From Protonemura montana (taxonomy: Eukaryota; Arthropoda; Insecta; Plecoptera; Nemouridae), in the NCBI GenBank assembly GCA_947568835.1, contig OX387607.1:12167701-12231700 (forward strand): 64,000 nucleotides of DNA, written 5' to 3'. The notes below the pieces were generated by a model. That model was not told the DNA's origin. It ran no database searches and saw nothing but the letters and a program-made list of their open reading frames with translations. Position 1 is the first letter of the stretch, and every line of letters begins with the position of its first letter. A program made the translations under genes and the position numbers. Below are positions 13,001-25,000 of this stretch, in pieces.

Positions 13001-16000
13001 TAGCCCCTAAGTCAACAAACTTAACAAGTATACCAATTTTCATCAAAATCTGGGTCGGTCAAAGTGAAATTTAATTAAAAGTGAGTGATTACACATGGAA
13101 TGACCCATGTATGTTCTGTATATATAGAAAAAAAATCAGGCAAATCAAAAATGACTCATCAGCGATATGGTCATTTTGGAAAATGCAGATGTGTAAAATC
13201 ACAATTAAATTCGTATTAACATATCGTCATTTTTGTTTCCATATTCAGGTAGGGTATGAAATTACCTTTCAGATGATTTTTTTCCCAGCTCTGTAGCTCC
13301 CATAGAACCCTAGATATTGCGTAGAAAGGGTGGTCACTACACGCCCGGGGGGCAAAATGACCCCAACTTCCCCCCCTTGTAATATCCGAACGGTTGGACC
13401 AAAAAAAAAAAAAAAAAAAAATAGCCCCTAAGTCAACAAACTTAACAAGTATACCAATTTTCATCAAAATCTGGGTCGGTCAAAGTGAAATTTAATTAAA
13501 AGTGAGTGATTACACATGGAATGACCCTACTATCATACAGTTTCAAAATAATTAATTACTTACATAATAATCATAAAAAGAAAACACCAAATCACGATTC
13601 GAACATGTGTACGGCGGGCTGTAATGGGTTAACTGGCTGCCTTTTTTTAGTTATAGGGTCATTCCATGTGTAATCACTCACTTTTAATTAAATTTCACTT
13701 TGACCGACCCAGATTTTGATGAAAATTGGTATACTTGTTAAGTTTGTTGACTTAGGGGCTATTTTTTTTTTTTTTTTTTTTTGGTCCAACCGTTCGGATA
13801 TTACAAGGGGGGGAAGTTGGGGTCATTTTGCCCCCCGGGCGTGTAGTGACCACCCTTTCTACGCAATATCTAGGGTTCTATGGGAGCTACAGAGCTGGGA
13901 AAAAAATCATCTGAAAGGTAATTTCATACCCTACCTGAATATGGAAACAAAAATGACGATATGTTAATACGAATTTAATTGTGATTTTACACATCTGCAT
14001 TTTCCAAAATGACCATATCGCTGATGAGTCATTTTTGATTTGCCTGATTTTTTTTCTATATATACAGAACATACATGGGTCATTCCATGTGTAATCACTC
14101 ACTTTTAATTAAATTTCACTTTGACCGACCCAGATTTTGATGAAAATTGGTATACTTGTTAAGTTTGTTGACTTAGGGGCTATTTTTTTTTTTTTTTTTT
14201 TTTGGTCCAACCGTTCGGATATTACAAGGGGGGGAAGTTGGGGTCATTTTGCCCCCCGGGCGTGTAGTGACCACCCTTTCTACGCAATATCTAGGGTTCT
14301 ATGGGAGCTACAGAGCTGGGAAAAAAATCATCTGAAAGGTAATTTCATACCCTACCTGAATATGGAAACAAAAATGACGATATGTTAATACGAATTTAAT
14401 TGTGATTTTACACATCTGCATTTTCCAAAATGACCATATCGCTGATGAGTCATTTTTGATTTGCCTGATTTTTTTTCTATATATACAGAACATACATATG
14501 ATCATGTGTTCCAAAAATCAAGATGGGTGTTTTACCACTTTCCAAGAAAAAAAATTTTTTCTATAAAAAAGTGCCTTTTTGCCAGTAGAACAGCATTTTG
14601 ATCACAATTATTGTGATCAGAGCACTGGCATATATTTTATATTAAAGTTGATTTTTGTTTGCACAGTTGCATGTTCTTGAAATGTTATTCTCTACAATAC
14701 AAATCGATTGTTTGCCATATTCCTGTAAATCATGGATCAAGTTGAAACAGTTCATAGAAGTCAAAAGTTTGTTCATTTCTTGTCTGGACTTGCATCTACA
14801 AGAATCTTAAAATGGTATTCCCTAGAATACAACTATAGATTGTTTGTCATGCTCCTGAATCATGGATCAAGTTGTAACAGGTTACAAGTAAAAAGTTTGG
14901 TAATTTCTTGTCTGGACTAAAGCAATCAGTCTCTGGCCTCATGTTGATGAGGATAGAAGCTAATTTGCTCTCAAGCACCTTTTATTTAGAGATTCATAAT
15001 GTGCTCAATTGGACTGTTCTTTGAAGAAGAATGTGGACCCATCGAAGATCTAGCGATTAAAAGCATTGAAAGTTTCAATAGTGACCAGCAGTTATCATTA
15101 GCTCTGCGTACTAAGTGTGATAATGTGAAGACCGTGTGTCATTTACATGAAAAGAAATTCCTTCGTCTGTATAGCTGTCACCACAAGTTATGCTGCGATC
15201 CGTTTCAGGCTCACTGTGGAATAGTGAAAGTTAATGGGTTAAGAGAAATTAATGCAGCATCCAGGACGAAATACTTGGAGATTGCCGACCTCATCCCTGG
15301 AAAGAAATTATGCTCAACTTGCCGTAAGCTGCTCTCGCTCAGGCTGAAGGAACTAACAACCGTTTCTGTTCTAACGCCAACTAAATCCACTGAACTTGAC
15401 CTACCTTTCGTGGACATACCCTGTGAAGCAGATGCCGTGAATCAGTCTTTAGCTGCATTTGGTGTGTCACCTATTAATACCACCAAACTAAAGGGTAAAT
15501 CTATGTTTTATTCGAAAAGAAAGTTCAGCGAAATAACACAAGGTGTAAAGAAGAGATTGGAACTAGTATCTCCCAGTAATGAAGAAATCAGCAAAGAAGA
15601 TTTGACATCTTCAGAGGAGTGCAAGGACAGCATCCGTGATGGGTCAGAGATAATAGCACAACTGAAAGAAAAGTTTAAGACGAGTACCAGAAGCGAGAAA
15701 ATAACAATTTTATCTGTGCTTCCAAAAAGTTGGAGCATTAAGAGAATAATGCAAGAGTTCAATGCATCTAACCATTTGGTACGTAAAACCAAACAACTAG
15801 TAAAGGCCCAAGGGATACTGCCATCTGCAAATCAAAAAGCAGGAAAAACTCTTTCCCCTGATTGCATTCAACTGATTGAAGAGTTTTATGAAAATGATGA
15901 TGTAAGCCGTGTCATGCCGGGTAAAAAAGATTTTGTCTCGGTTAAAGTGGGTGACAATCGAGTTCACCGCCAGAAGAGACTAGTGTTAAGCAACTTAAGT

Positions 16001-19000
16001 GAAGTGTATCGCAGCTTCAAAGATAAATATCCTGACATCAAGGTTGGATTCTCGAAGTTTGCAGAGCTCAGACCCAAACATTGTGTTCTGGCAGGAGCAG
16101 CTGGGACACATTCTGTCTGTGTCTGTACGATACACCAAAACGTTAAGTTGATGGCTTTGGGAGCAAAGCTGCCTTTGCTTTCAGACGGTACCATCAAATC
16201 ATACCAACACTGCCTTGCCAGCCTCATGTGCAACCCCCCGCTTCTCAACTGCTTTGTAGGAAAGTGTGGCAATTGTCCGGGAACCGATGAACTTCGTGAA
16301 TGGCTAGAAATCTCATTCAGTGAAAATTTCATAGACTCTGTGACTTATAAACAGTGGCTGTCAACAGACAGATGTACCCTAGAGACAATTACGAAACCTA
16401 CAGATGAGTTTGTTGACTGTTTTATTGAAAAATGCATTTTATTAAGAAATCATGATTTTATTGCACGGCAGCAAGCGGCATTCATGCAGGAGAAGAAAGC
16501 CAACCTTAAACCAGGGGAAGTTTTAGTAGTGGGCGACTTCGCTGAGAATTATTCTTTTGTGCTCCAGGATGCTGCACAAGGTTACCATTGGAATAACAGC
16601 CAATGCACCCTTCACCCATTTGTGTGTTACTTTAAGCCTGAAGATCGAGACATACAACATTTAAGTTACGTTGTCATTTCTGACTCGCTAACTCATGACA
16701 CCGTTACTGTGCACACTTTCCAAAAGCACCTGATAAGACACCTGAAACAAAACATTTCGGATGTATCCCATTTAATTTACTTTTCTGATGGAGCGGCAGC
16801 CCAATATAAGAATAAGAAGAATTTTTCCAACTTGTGCCATCATGAAGTTGACTTCGAACTAACTGCTGAGTGGCATTTTTTTGCCACATCCCACGGTAAA
16901 GGACCATGCGATGGAGTTGGTGGGACTGTAAAACGAAATGCAGCACGGGCAAGTTTACAGAAACCATATGCCGACCAAATAATGACGCCGATAGACTTTT
17001 ACCGGTGGGCAACAGAAAATGTGTGGACTGTAAATTTTGTGTTTGTAGCCAATGAAGAGATTACAGCAAATGGCATCAAACTTAAAGAACGATTCAAAGA
17101 ATTAAAAACTATCGTAGGCACAAGAAGCTTTCATGCGTTCTACCCAAAATCGCTAACTTCCTTACATGTGAAACACTTTTCTCTTTCTGAAGAAATCAAC
17201 ATTGTGAAGATTGTTGAGAAAAATGAAGAAGGAGAAGAAGAAGAAGAAGAAGAAGAGGAGGAAGCAACAGCAGCAGAAATACCCGAGTTTGAGTTCAAAG
17301 ACGTGGGCAGTTTCATCACTGTAGCATACAACGAAGACTGGTGGCTAGCGTGTGTTCTTGAAAAATCATCACAGTCTCTTGAACTTCAAGTCAACTTTCT
17401 ACACCCTCATGGACCAGCTCCATCATATTTTTATCCCAGTGTACAAGACAAACTAATTGTAGCTTTTGCTGATGTTTTAACACTGGCCGACCCCAACACG
17501 GCAACTGGTCGAACATACTTTTTGTCGGCTACAGACACCAACAGGGCAACAGCAGGGCTTATAAAATATGTACCTCAATAAGGTAAACTACATCTCTCTT
17601 AAGATATGCAAATTTGTACTTCATAGTAGCTATGATTGTAAGTAATGATCATTTTCTTGAATGTTGTCTTAAATTCAGTTCATATTAATTTATATTATGA
17701 ATGAATTTGCAGAAAACATTTTTTTTTCTTGGAAAGTAGTAGAACACCCATCTTGATTTTTGGAACACATGATCATATGTATGTTCTGTACATATAGAAA
17801 AAAAATCAGGCAAATCAAAAATGACTCATCAGCGATATGGTCATTTTGGAAAATGCAGATGTGTAAAATCACAATTAAATTCGTATTAACATATCGTCAT
17901 TTTTGTTTCCATATTCAGGTAGGGTATGAAATTACCTTTCAGATGATTTTTTTCCCAGCTCTGTAGCTCCCATAGAACCCTAGATATTGCGTAGAAAGGG
18001 TGGTCACTACACGCGCGGGGGGCAAAATGACCCCAACTTCCCCCCCTTGTAATATCCGAACGGTTGGACCAAAAAAAAAAAAATTAAAAAATAGCCCCTA
18101 AGTCAACAAACTTAACAAGTATACCAATTTTCATCAAAATCTGGGTCGGTCAAAGTTTGAGGTGAGTGATTACACATGGAATGACCCACATATGATCATG
18201 TGTTCCAAAAATCAAGATGGGTGTTTTACCACTTTCCAAGAAAAAAAATTTTTTCTATAAAAAAGTGCCTTTTTGCCAGTAGAACAGCATTTTGATCACA
18301 ATTATTGTGATCAGAGCACTGGCATATATTTTATATTAAAGTTGATTTTTGTTTGCACAGTTGCATGTTCTTGAAATGTTATTCTCTACAATACAAATCG
18401 ATTGTTTGCCATATTCCTGTAAATCATGGATCAAGTTGAAACAGTTCATAGAAGTCAAAAGTTTGTTCATTTCTTGTCTGGACTTGCATCTACAAGAATC
18501 TTAAAATGGTATTCCCTAGAATACAACTATAGATTGTTTGTCATGCTCCTGAATCATGGATCAAGTTGTAACAGGTTACAAGTAAAAAGTTTGGTAATTT
18601 CTTGTCTGGACTAAAGCAATCAGTCTCTGGCCTCATGTTGATGAGGATAGAAGCTAATTTGCTCTCAAGCACCTTTTATTTAGAGATTCATAATGTGCTC
18701 AATTGGACTGTTCTTTGAAGAAGAATGTGGACCCATCGAAGATCTAGCGATTAAAAGCATTGAAAGTTTCAATAGTGACCAGCAGTTATCATTAGCTCTG
18801 CGTACTAAGTGTGATAATGTGAAGACCGTGTGTCATTTACATGAAAAGAAATTCCTTCGTCTGTATAGCTGTCACCACAAGTTATGCTGCGATCCGTTTC
18901 AGGCTCACTGTGGAATAGTGAAAGTTAATGGGTTAAGAGAAATTAATGCAGCATCCAGGACGAAATACTTGGAGATTGCCGACCTCATCCCTGGAAAGAA

Positions 19001-22000
19001 ATTATGCTCAACTTGCCGTAAGCTGCTCTCGCTCAGGCTGAAGGAACTAACAACCGTTTCTGTTCTAACGCCAACTAAATCCACTGAACTTGACCTACCT
19101 TTCGTGGACATACCCTGTGAAGCAGATGCCGTGAATCAGTCTTTAGCTGCATTTGGTGTGTCACCTATTAATACCACCAAACTAAAGGGTAAATCTATGT
19201 TTTATTCGAAAAGAAAGTTCAGCGAAATAACACAAGGTGTAAAGAAGAGATTGGAACTAGTATCTCCCAGTAATGAAGAAATCAGCAAAGAAGATTTGAC
19301 ATCTTCAGAGGAGTGCAAGGACAGCATCCGTGATGGGTCAGAGATAATAGCACAACTGAAAGAAAAGTTTAAGACGAGTACCAGAAGCGAGAAAATAACA
19401 ATTTTATCTGTGCTTCCAAAAAGTTGGAGCATTAAGAGAATAATGCAAGAGTTCAATGCATCTAACCATTTGGTACGTAAAACCAAACAACTAGTAAAGG
19501 CCCAAGGGATACTGCCATCTGCAAATCAAAAAGCAGGAAAAACTCTTTCCCCTGATTGCATTCAACTGATTGAAGAGTTTTATGAAAATGATGATGTAAG
19601 CCGTGTCATGCCGGGTAAAAAAGATTTTGTCTCGGTTAAAGTGGGTGACAATCGAGTTCACCGCCAGAAGAGACTAGTGTTAAGCAACTTAAGTGAAGTG
19701 TATCGCAGCTTCAAAGATAAATATCCTGACATCAAGGTTGGATTCTCGAAGTTTGCAGAGCTCAGACCCAAACATTGTGTTCTGGCAGGAGCAGCTGGGA
19801 CACATTCTGTCTGTGTCTGTACGATACACCAAAACGTTAAGTTGATGGCTTTGGGAGCAAAGCTGCCTTTGCTTTCAGACGGTACCATCAAATCATACCA
19901 ACACTGCCTTGCCAGCCTCATGTGCAACCCCCCGCTTCTCAACTGCTTTGTAGGAAAGTGTGGCAATTGTCCGGGAACCGATGAACTTCGTGAATGGCTA
20001 GAAATCTCATTCAGTGAAAATTTCATAGACTCTGTGACTTATAAACAGTGGCTGTCAACAGACAGATGTACCCTAGAGACAATTACGAAACCTACAGATG
20101 AGTTTGTTGACTGTTTTATTGAAAAATGCATTTTATTAAGAAATCATGATTTTATTGCACGGCAGCAAGCGGCATTCATGCAGGAGAAGAAAGCCAACCT
20201 TAAACCAGGGGAAGTTTTAGTAGTGGGCGACTTCGCTGAGAATTATTCTTTTGTGCTCCAGGATGCTGCACAAGGTTACCATTGGAATAACAGCCAATGC
20301 ACCCTTCACCCATTTGTGTGTTACTTTAAGCCTGAAGATCGAGACATACAACATTTAAGTTACGTTGTCATTTCTGACTCGCTAACTCATGACACCGTTA
20401 CTGTGCACACTTTCCAAAAGCACCTGATAAGACACCTGAAACAAAACATTTCGGATGTATCCCATTTAATTTACTTTTCTGATGGAGCGGCAGCCCAATA
20501 TAAGAATAAGAAGAATTTTTCCAACTTGTGCCATCATGAAGTTGACTTCGAACTAACTGCTGAGTGGCATTTTTTTGCCACATCCCACGGTAAAGGACCA
20601 TGCGATGGAGTTGGTGGGACTGTAAAACGAAATGCAGCACGGGCAAGTTTACAGAAACCATATGCCGACCAAATAATGACGCCGATAGACTTTTACCGGT
20701 GGGCAACAGAAAATGTGTGGACTGTAAATTTTGTGTTTGTAGCCAATGAAGAGATTACAGCAAATGGCATCAAACTTAAAGAACGATTCAAAGAATTAAA
20801 AACTATCGTAGGCACAAGAAGCTTTCATGCGTTCTACCCAAAATCGCTAACTTCCTTACATGTGAAACACTTTTCTCTTTCTGAAGAAATCAACATTGTG
20901 AAGATTGTTGAGAAAAATGAAGAAGGAGAAGAAGAAGAAGAAGAAGAAGAGGAGGAAGCAACAGCAGCAGAAATACCCGAGTTTGAGTTCAAAGACGTGG
21001 GCAGTTTCATCACTGTAGCATACAACGAAGACTGGTGGCTAGCGTGTGTTCTTGAAAAATCATCACAGTCTCTTGAACTTCAAGTCAACTTTCTACACCC
21101 TCATGGACCAGCTCCATCATATTTTTATCCCAGTGTACAAGACAAACTAATTGTAGCTTTTGCTGATGTTTTAACACTGGCCGACCCCAACACGGCAACT
21201 GGTCGAACATACTTTTTGTCGGCTACAGACACCAACAGGGCAACAGCAGGGCTTATAAAATATGTACCTCAATAAGGTAAACTACATCTCTCTTAAGATA
21301 TGCAAATTTGTACTTCATAGTAGCTATGATTGTAAGTAATGATCATTTTCTTGAATGTTGTCTTAAATTCAGTTCATATTAATTTATATTATGAATGAAT
21401 TTGCAGAAAACATTTTTTTTTCTTGGAAAGTAGTAGAACACCCATCTTGATTTTTGGAACACATGATCATATGTATGTTCTGTACATATAGAAAAAAAAT
21501 CAGGCAAATCAAAAATGACTCATCAGCGATATGGTCATTTTGGAAAATGCAGATGTGTAAAATCACAATTAAATTCGTATTAACATATCGTCATTTTTGT
21601 TTCCATATTCAGGTAGGGTATGAAATTACCTTTCAGATGATTTTTTTCCCAGCTCTGTAGCTCCCATAGAACCCTAGATATTGCGTAGAAAGGGTGGTCA
21701 CTACACGCGCGGGGGGCAAAATGACCCCAACTTCCCCCCCTTGTAATATCCGAACGGTTGGACCAAAAAAAAAAAAATTAAAAAATAGCCCCTAAGTCAA
21801 CAAACTTAACAAGTATACCAATTTTCATCAAAATCTGGGTCGGTCAAAGTTTGAGGTGAGTGATTACACATGGAATGACCCTATAGTGCTAAAAAGTACC
21901 CATAAGTTTTTGGTTTTTTAGACTTGTTTGTACTTAAAAAATAACCGACTTTGCAGGGCCAGTAAATCTTACAGTATCCATGCAGTAACCACAACAATAT

Positions 22001-25000
22001 ACTATACTGGGAGTTACTGAGTGTAATTTCTAATTGTGCTGATAAACTTTTCTGATCGTGTAAATTTAGTAAGTTTTGAAATGCAATACAAGTTGGCTTG
22101 CAATGAGGTTTAGAAGAGGAGCAAAATTGTTATTTTCTGAGATATTGTTTATAAATCAAAGTGTTTTCAACATAAATATAAAGTTTCAATTGCTCTGGAG
22201 CCAGCAATTGATCATTGAACTTGTCACCCTCCAGAACACTGATCGTGCCAAGGCAGACGTGAAGGCTGCGCTGTCAGTTCTGGATGCGCACCTCCTCAGC
22301 CGTACGTTCCTAGTCGGGGAGCGTATTTCGCTGGCCGACATTTCGCTCGGCTGCACGCTGCTGCACCTCTTCCAGTACGCGCTAGACCCAGCCTTCCGTC
22401 GACCGTTCCCCAACGTTGAACGCTGGTTCCGCACGTTTGTCAACCAGCCGAACGTCAAGGCCATCGTCGGCGAGTTCAAGCTCTGCGAGAAGGTGGCTGA
22501 GGTGAAGACTGCCTCGCCCGGTGAGTTTACGATAGTGTGTTTTACCATCGGAAAGTCTATAAGCAAAGTTCAAATGACGACACAAATTTAGACGATCTTC
22601 TTTAAGACTCGTCGGCAGATGGTTGAAAAATATTGGTCCCATGTGTGAAATCTCTCTTCTTCCTACCTCAGTTTTACTTTTTTTTGGACGAAGGTGATCT
22701 TTACCCCTAGTATCACGATCATGTATATCTTTGTTCTTTTGAAATCACTCTGGGTTATTTTTTATTTAATTTAATTTATTTGTTTTTCTTTTAACATATG
22801 GGTCATTCCATGTGTAATCACTCACCTCAAACTTTGACCGACCCAGATTTTGATGAAAATTGGTATACTTGTTAAGTTTGTTGACTTAGGGGCTATTTTT
22901 TAATTTTTTTTTTTTTGGTCCAACCGTTCGGATATTACAAGGGGGGGAAGTTGGGGTCATTTTGCCCCCCGCGCGTGTAGTGACCACCCTTTCTACGCAA
23001 TATCTAGGGTTCTATGGGAGCTACAGAGCTGGGAAAAAAATCATCTGAAAGGTAATTTCATACCCTACCTGAATATGGAAACAAAAATGACGATATGTTA
23101 ATACGAATTTAATTGTGATTTTACACATCTGCATTTTCCAAAATGACCATATCGCTGATGAGTCATTTTTGATTTGCCTGATTTTTTTTCTATATGTACA
23201 GAACATACATATGATCATGTGTTCCAAAAATCAAGATGGGTGTTCTACTACTTTCCAAGAAAAAAAAATGTTTTCTGCAAATTCATTCATAATATAAATT
23301 AATATGAACTGAATTTAAGACAACATTCAAGAAAATGATCATTACTTACAATCATAGCTACTATGAAGTACAAATTTGCATATCTTAAGAGAGATGTAGT
23401 TTACCTTATTGAGGTACATATTTTATAAGCCCTGCTGTTGCCCTGTTGGTGTCTGTAGCCGACAAAAAGTATGTTCGACCAGTTGCCGTGTTGGGGTCGG
23501 CCAGTGTTAAAACATCAGCAAAAGCTACAATTAGTTTGTCTTGTACACTGGGATAAAAATATGATGGAGCTGGTCCATGAGGGTGTAGAAAGTTGACTTG
23601 AAGTTCAAGAGACTGTGATGATTTTTCAAGAACACACGCTAGCCACCAGTCTTCGTTGTATGCTACAGTGATGAAACTGCCCACGTCTTTGAACTCAAAC
23701 TCGGGTATTTCTGCTGCTGTTGCTTCCTCCTCTTCTTCTTCTTCTTCTTCTTCTCCTTCTTCATTTTTCTCAACAATCTTCACAATGTTGATTTCTTCAG
23801 AAAGAGAAAAGTGTTTCACATGTAAGGAAGTTAGCGATTTTGGGTAGAACGCATGAAAGCTTCTTGTGCCTACGATAGTTTTTAATTCTTTGAATCGTTC
23901 TTTAAGTTTGATGCCATTTGCTGTAATCTCTTCATTGGCTACAAACACAAAATTTACAGTCCACACATTTTCTGTTGCCCACCGGTAAAAGTCTATCGGC
24001 GTCATTATTTGGTCGGCATATGGTTTCTGTAAACTTGCCCGTGCTGCATTTCGTTTTACAGTCCCACCAACTCCATCGCATGGTCCTTTACCGTGGGATG
24101 TGGCAAAAAAATGCCACTCAGCAGTTAGTTCGAAGTCAACTTCATGATGGCACAAGTTGGAAAAATTCTTCTTATTCTTATATTGGGCTGCCGCTCCATC
24201 AGAAAAGTAAATTAAATGGGATACATCCGAAATGTTTTGTTTCAGGTGTCTTATCAGGTGCTTTTGGAAAGTGTGCACAGTAACGGTGTCATGAGTTAGC
24301 GAGTCAGAAATGACAACGTAACTTAAATGTTGTATGTCTCGATCTTCAGGCTTAAAGTAACACACAAATGGGTGAAGGGTGCATTGGCTGTTATTCCAAT
24401 GGTAACCTTGTGCAGCATCCTGGAGCACAAAAGAATAATTCTCAGCGAAGTCGCCCACTACTAAAACTTCCCCTGGTTTAAGGTTGGCTTTCTTCTCCTG
24501 CATGAATGCCGCTTGCTGCCGTGCAATAAAATCATGATTTCTTAATAAAATGCATTTTTCAATAAAACAGTCAACAAACTCATCTGTAGGTTTCGTAATT
24601 GTCTCTAGGGTACATCTGTCTGTTGACAGCCACTGTTTATAAGTCACAGAGTCTATGAAATTTTCACTGAATGAGATTTCTAGCCATTCACGAAGTTCAT
24701 CGGTTCCCGGACAATTGCCACACTTTCCTACAAAGCAGTTGAGAAGCGGGGGGTTGCACATGAGGCTGGCAAGGCAGTGTTGGTATGATTTGATGGTACC
24801 GTCTGAAAGCAAAGGCAGCTTTGCTCCCAAAGCCATCAACTTAACGTTTTGGTGTATCGTACAGACACAGACAGAATGTGTCCCAGCTGCTCCTGCCAGA
24901 ACACAATGTTTGGGTCTGAGCTCTGCAAACTTCGAGAATCCAACCTTGATGTCAGGATATTTATCTTTGAAGCTGCGATACACTTCACTTAAGTTGCTTA

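Larger units (their letters stand above)
8997..13527 (-). mobile_element. DNA transposon copy E1 with an extra terminal repeat
   Basis: Bounded by GGGTCATTCC at 8997 and its complement ending at 13527, flanked by target duplications TACT (8993-8996 and 13528-13531). A canonical 4110-bp element (8997-13106) is followed directly by a second copy of its 421-bp right end (13107-13527). The transposase ORF is on the minus strand. The first end closes at 13106 and is followed by ATGT, the complement of the ACAT target used by the nested copy E2-inner. This suggests E1 is a recombined remnant of the same nest. It lies in eEF1-gamma intron 4, antisense to the gene. Confidence 0.92.
8997..18187. repeat. 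Palindrome with 4.5-kb arms and a 128-bp spacer
   Basis: E1 (8997-13527, 4531 bp) is the near-perfect reverse complement of 13656-18187 (4532 bp), the first half of the E2 composite. The spacer 13528-13655 is unique intron sequence plus the two target duplications TACT and TATA. Confidence 0.9.
14077..18187 (+). mobile_element. DNA transposon copy E2-inner, nested in E2-outer
   Basis: Starts GGGTCATTCC at 14077 and ends AATGACCC at 18187: 4111 bp. It is flanked by ACAT at 14073-14076 and 18188-18191. Removing it with one ACAT restores a continuous terminal repeat like that in E3. The target is the internal sequence catACATatgatc of the host copy's left repeat. It has the same orientation as its host element. 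Confidence 0.93.
13656..21881 (+). mobile_element. DNA transposon copy E2-outer, interrupted by a nested copy
   Basis: Flanked by target duplications TATA (13652-13655 and 21882-21885). The outer element is 13656-14076 plus 18192-21881, which sums to 4111 bp, exactly the length of the uninterrupted copy E3. It is split inside its left terminal repeat by another full copy. Orientation is plus, the same as eEF1-gamma, in intron 4. Confidence 0.92.

Noticed and set aside
9217..14514. Repeated short ORFs of 60-83 codons in the transposon ends
   Set aside because: They fall in the terminal inverted repeats on both strands, recur only because the repeats recur, and include homopolymer-coded runs. 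No protein features.
14494..21881. Tandem duplication of a 3694-bp transposon unit
   Set aside because: The junctions show a 4-bp ACAT duplication around a full-length inner element and intact outer halves, so nested insertion explains the pattern better than tandem duplication.
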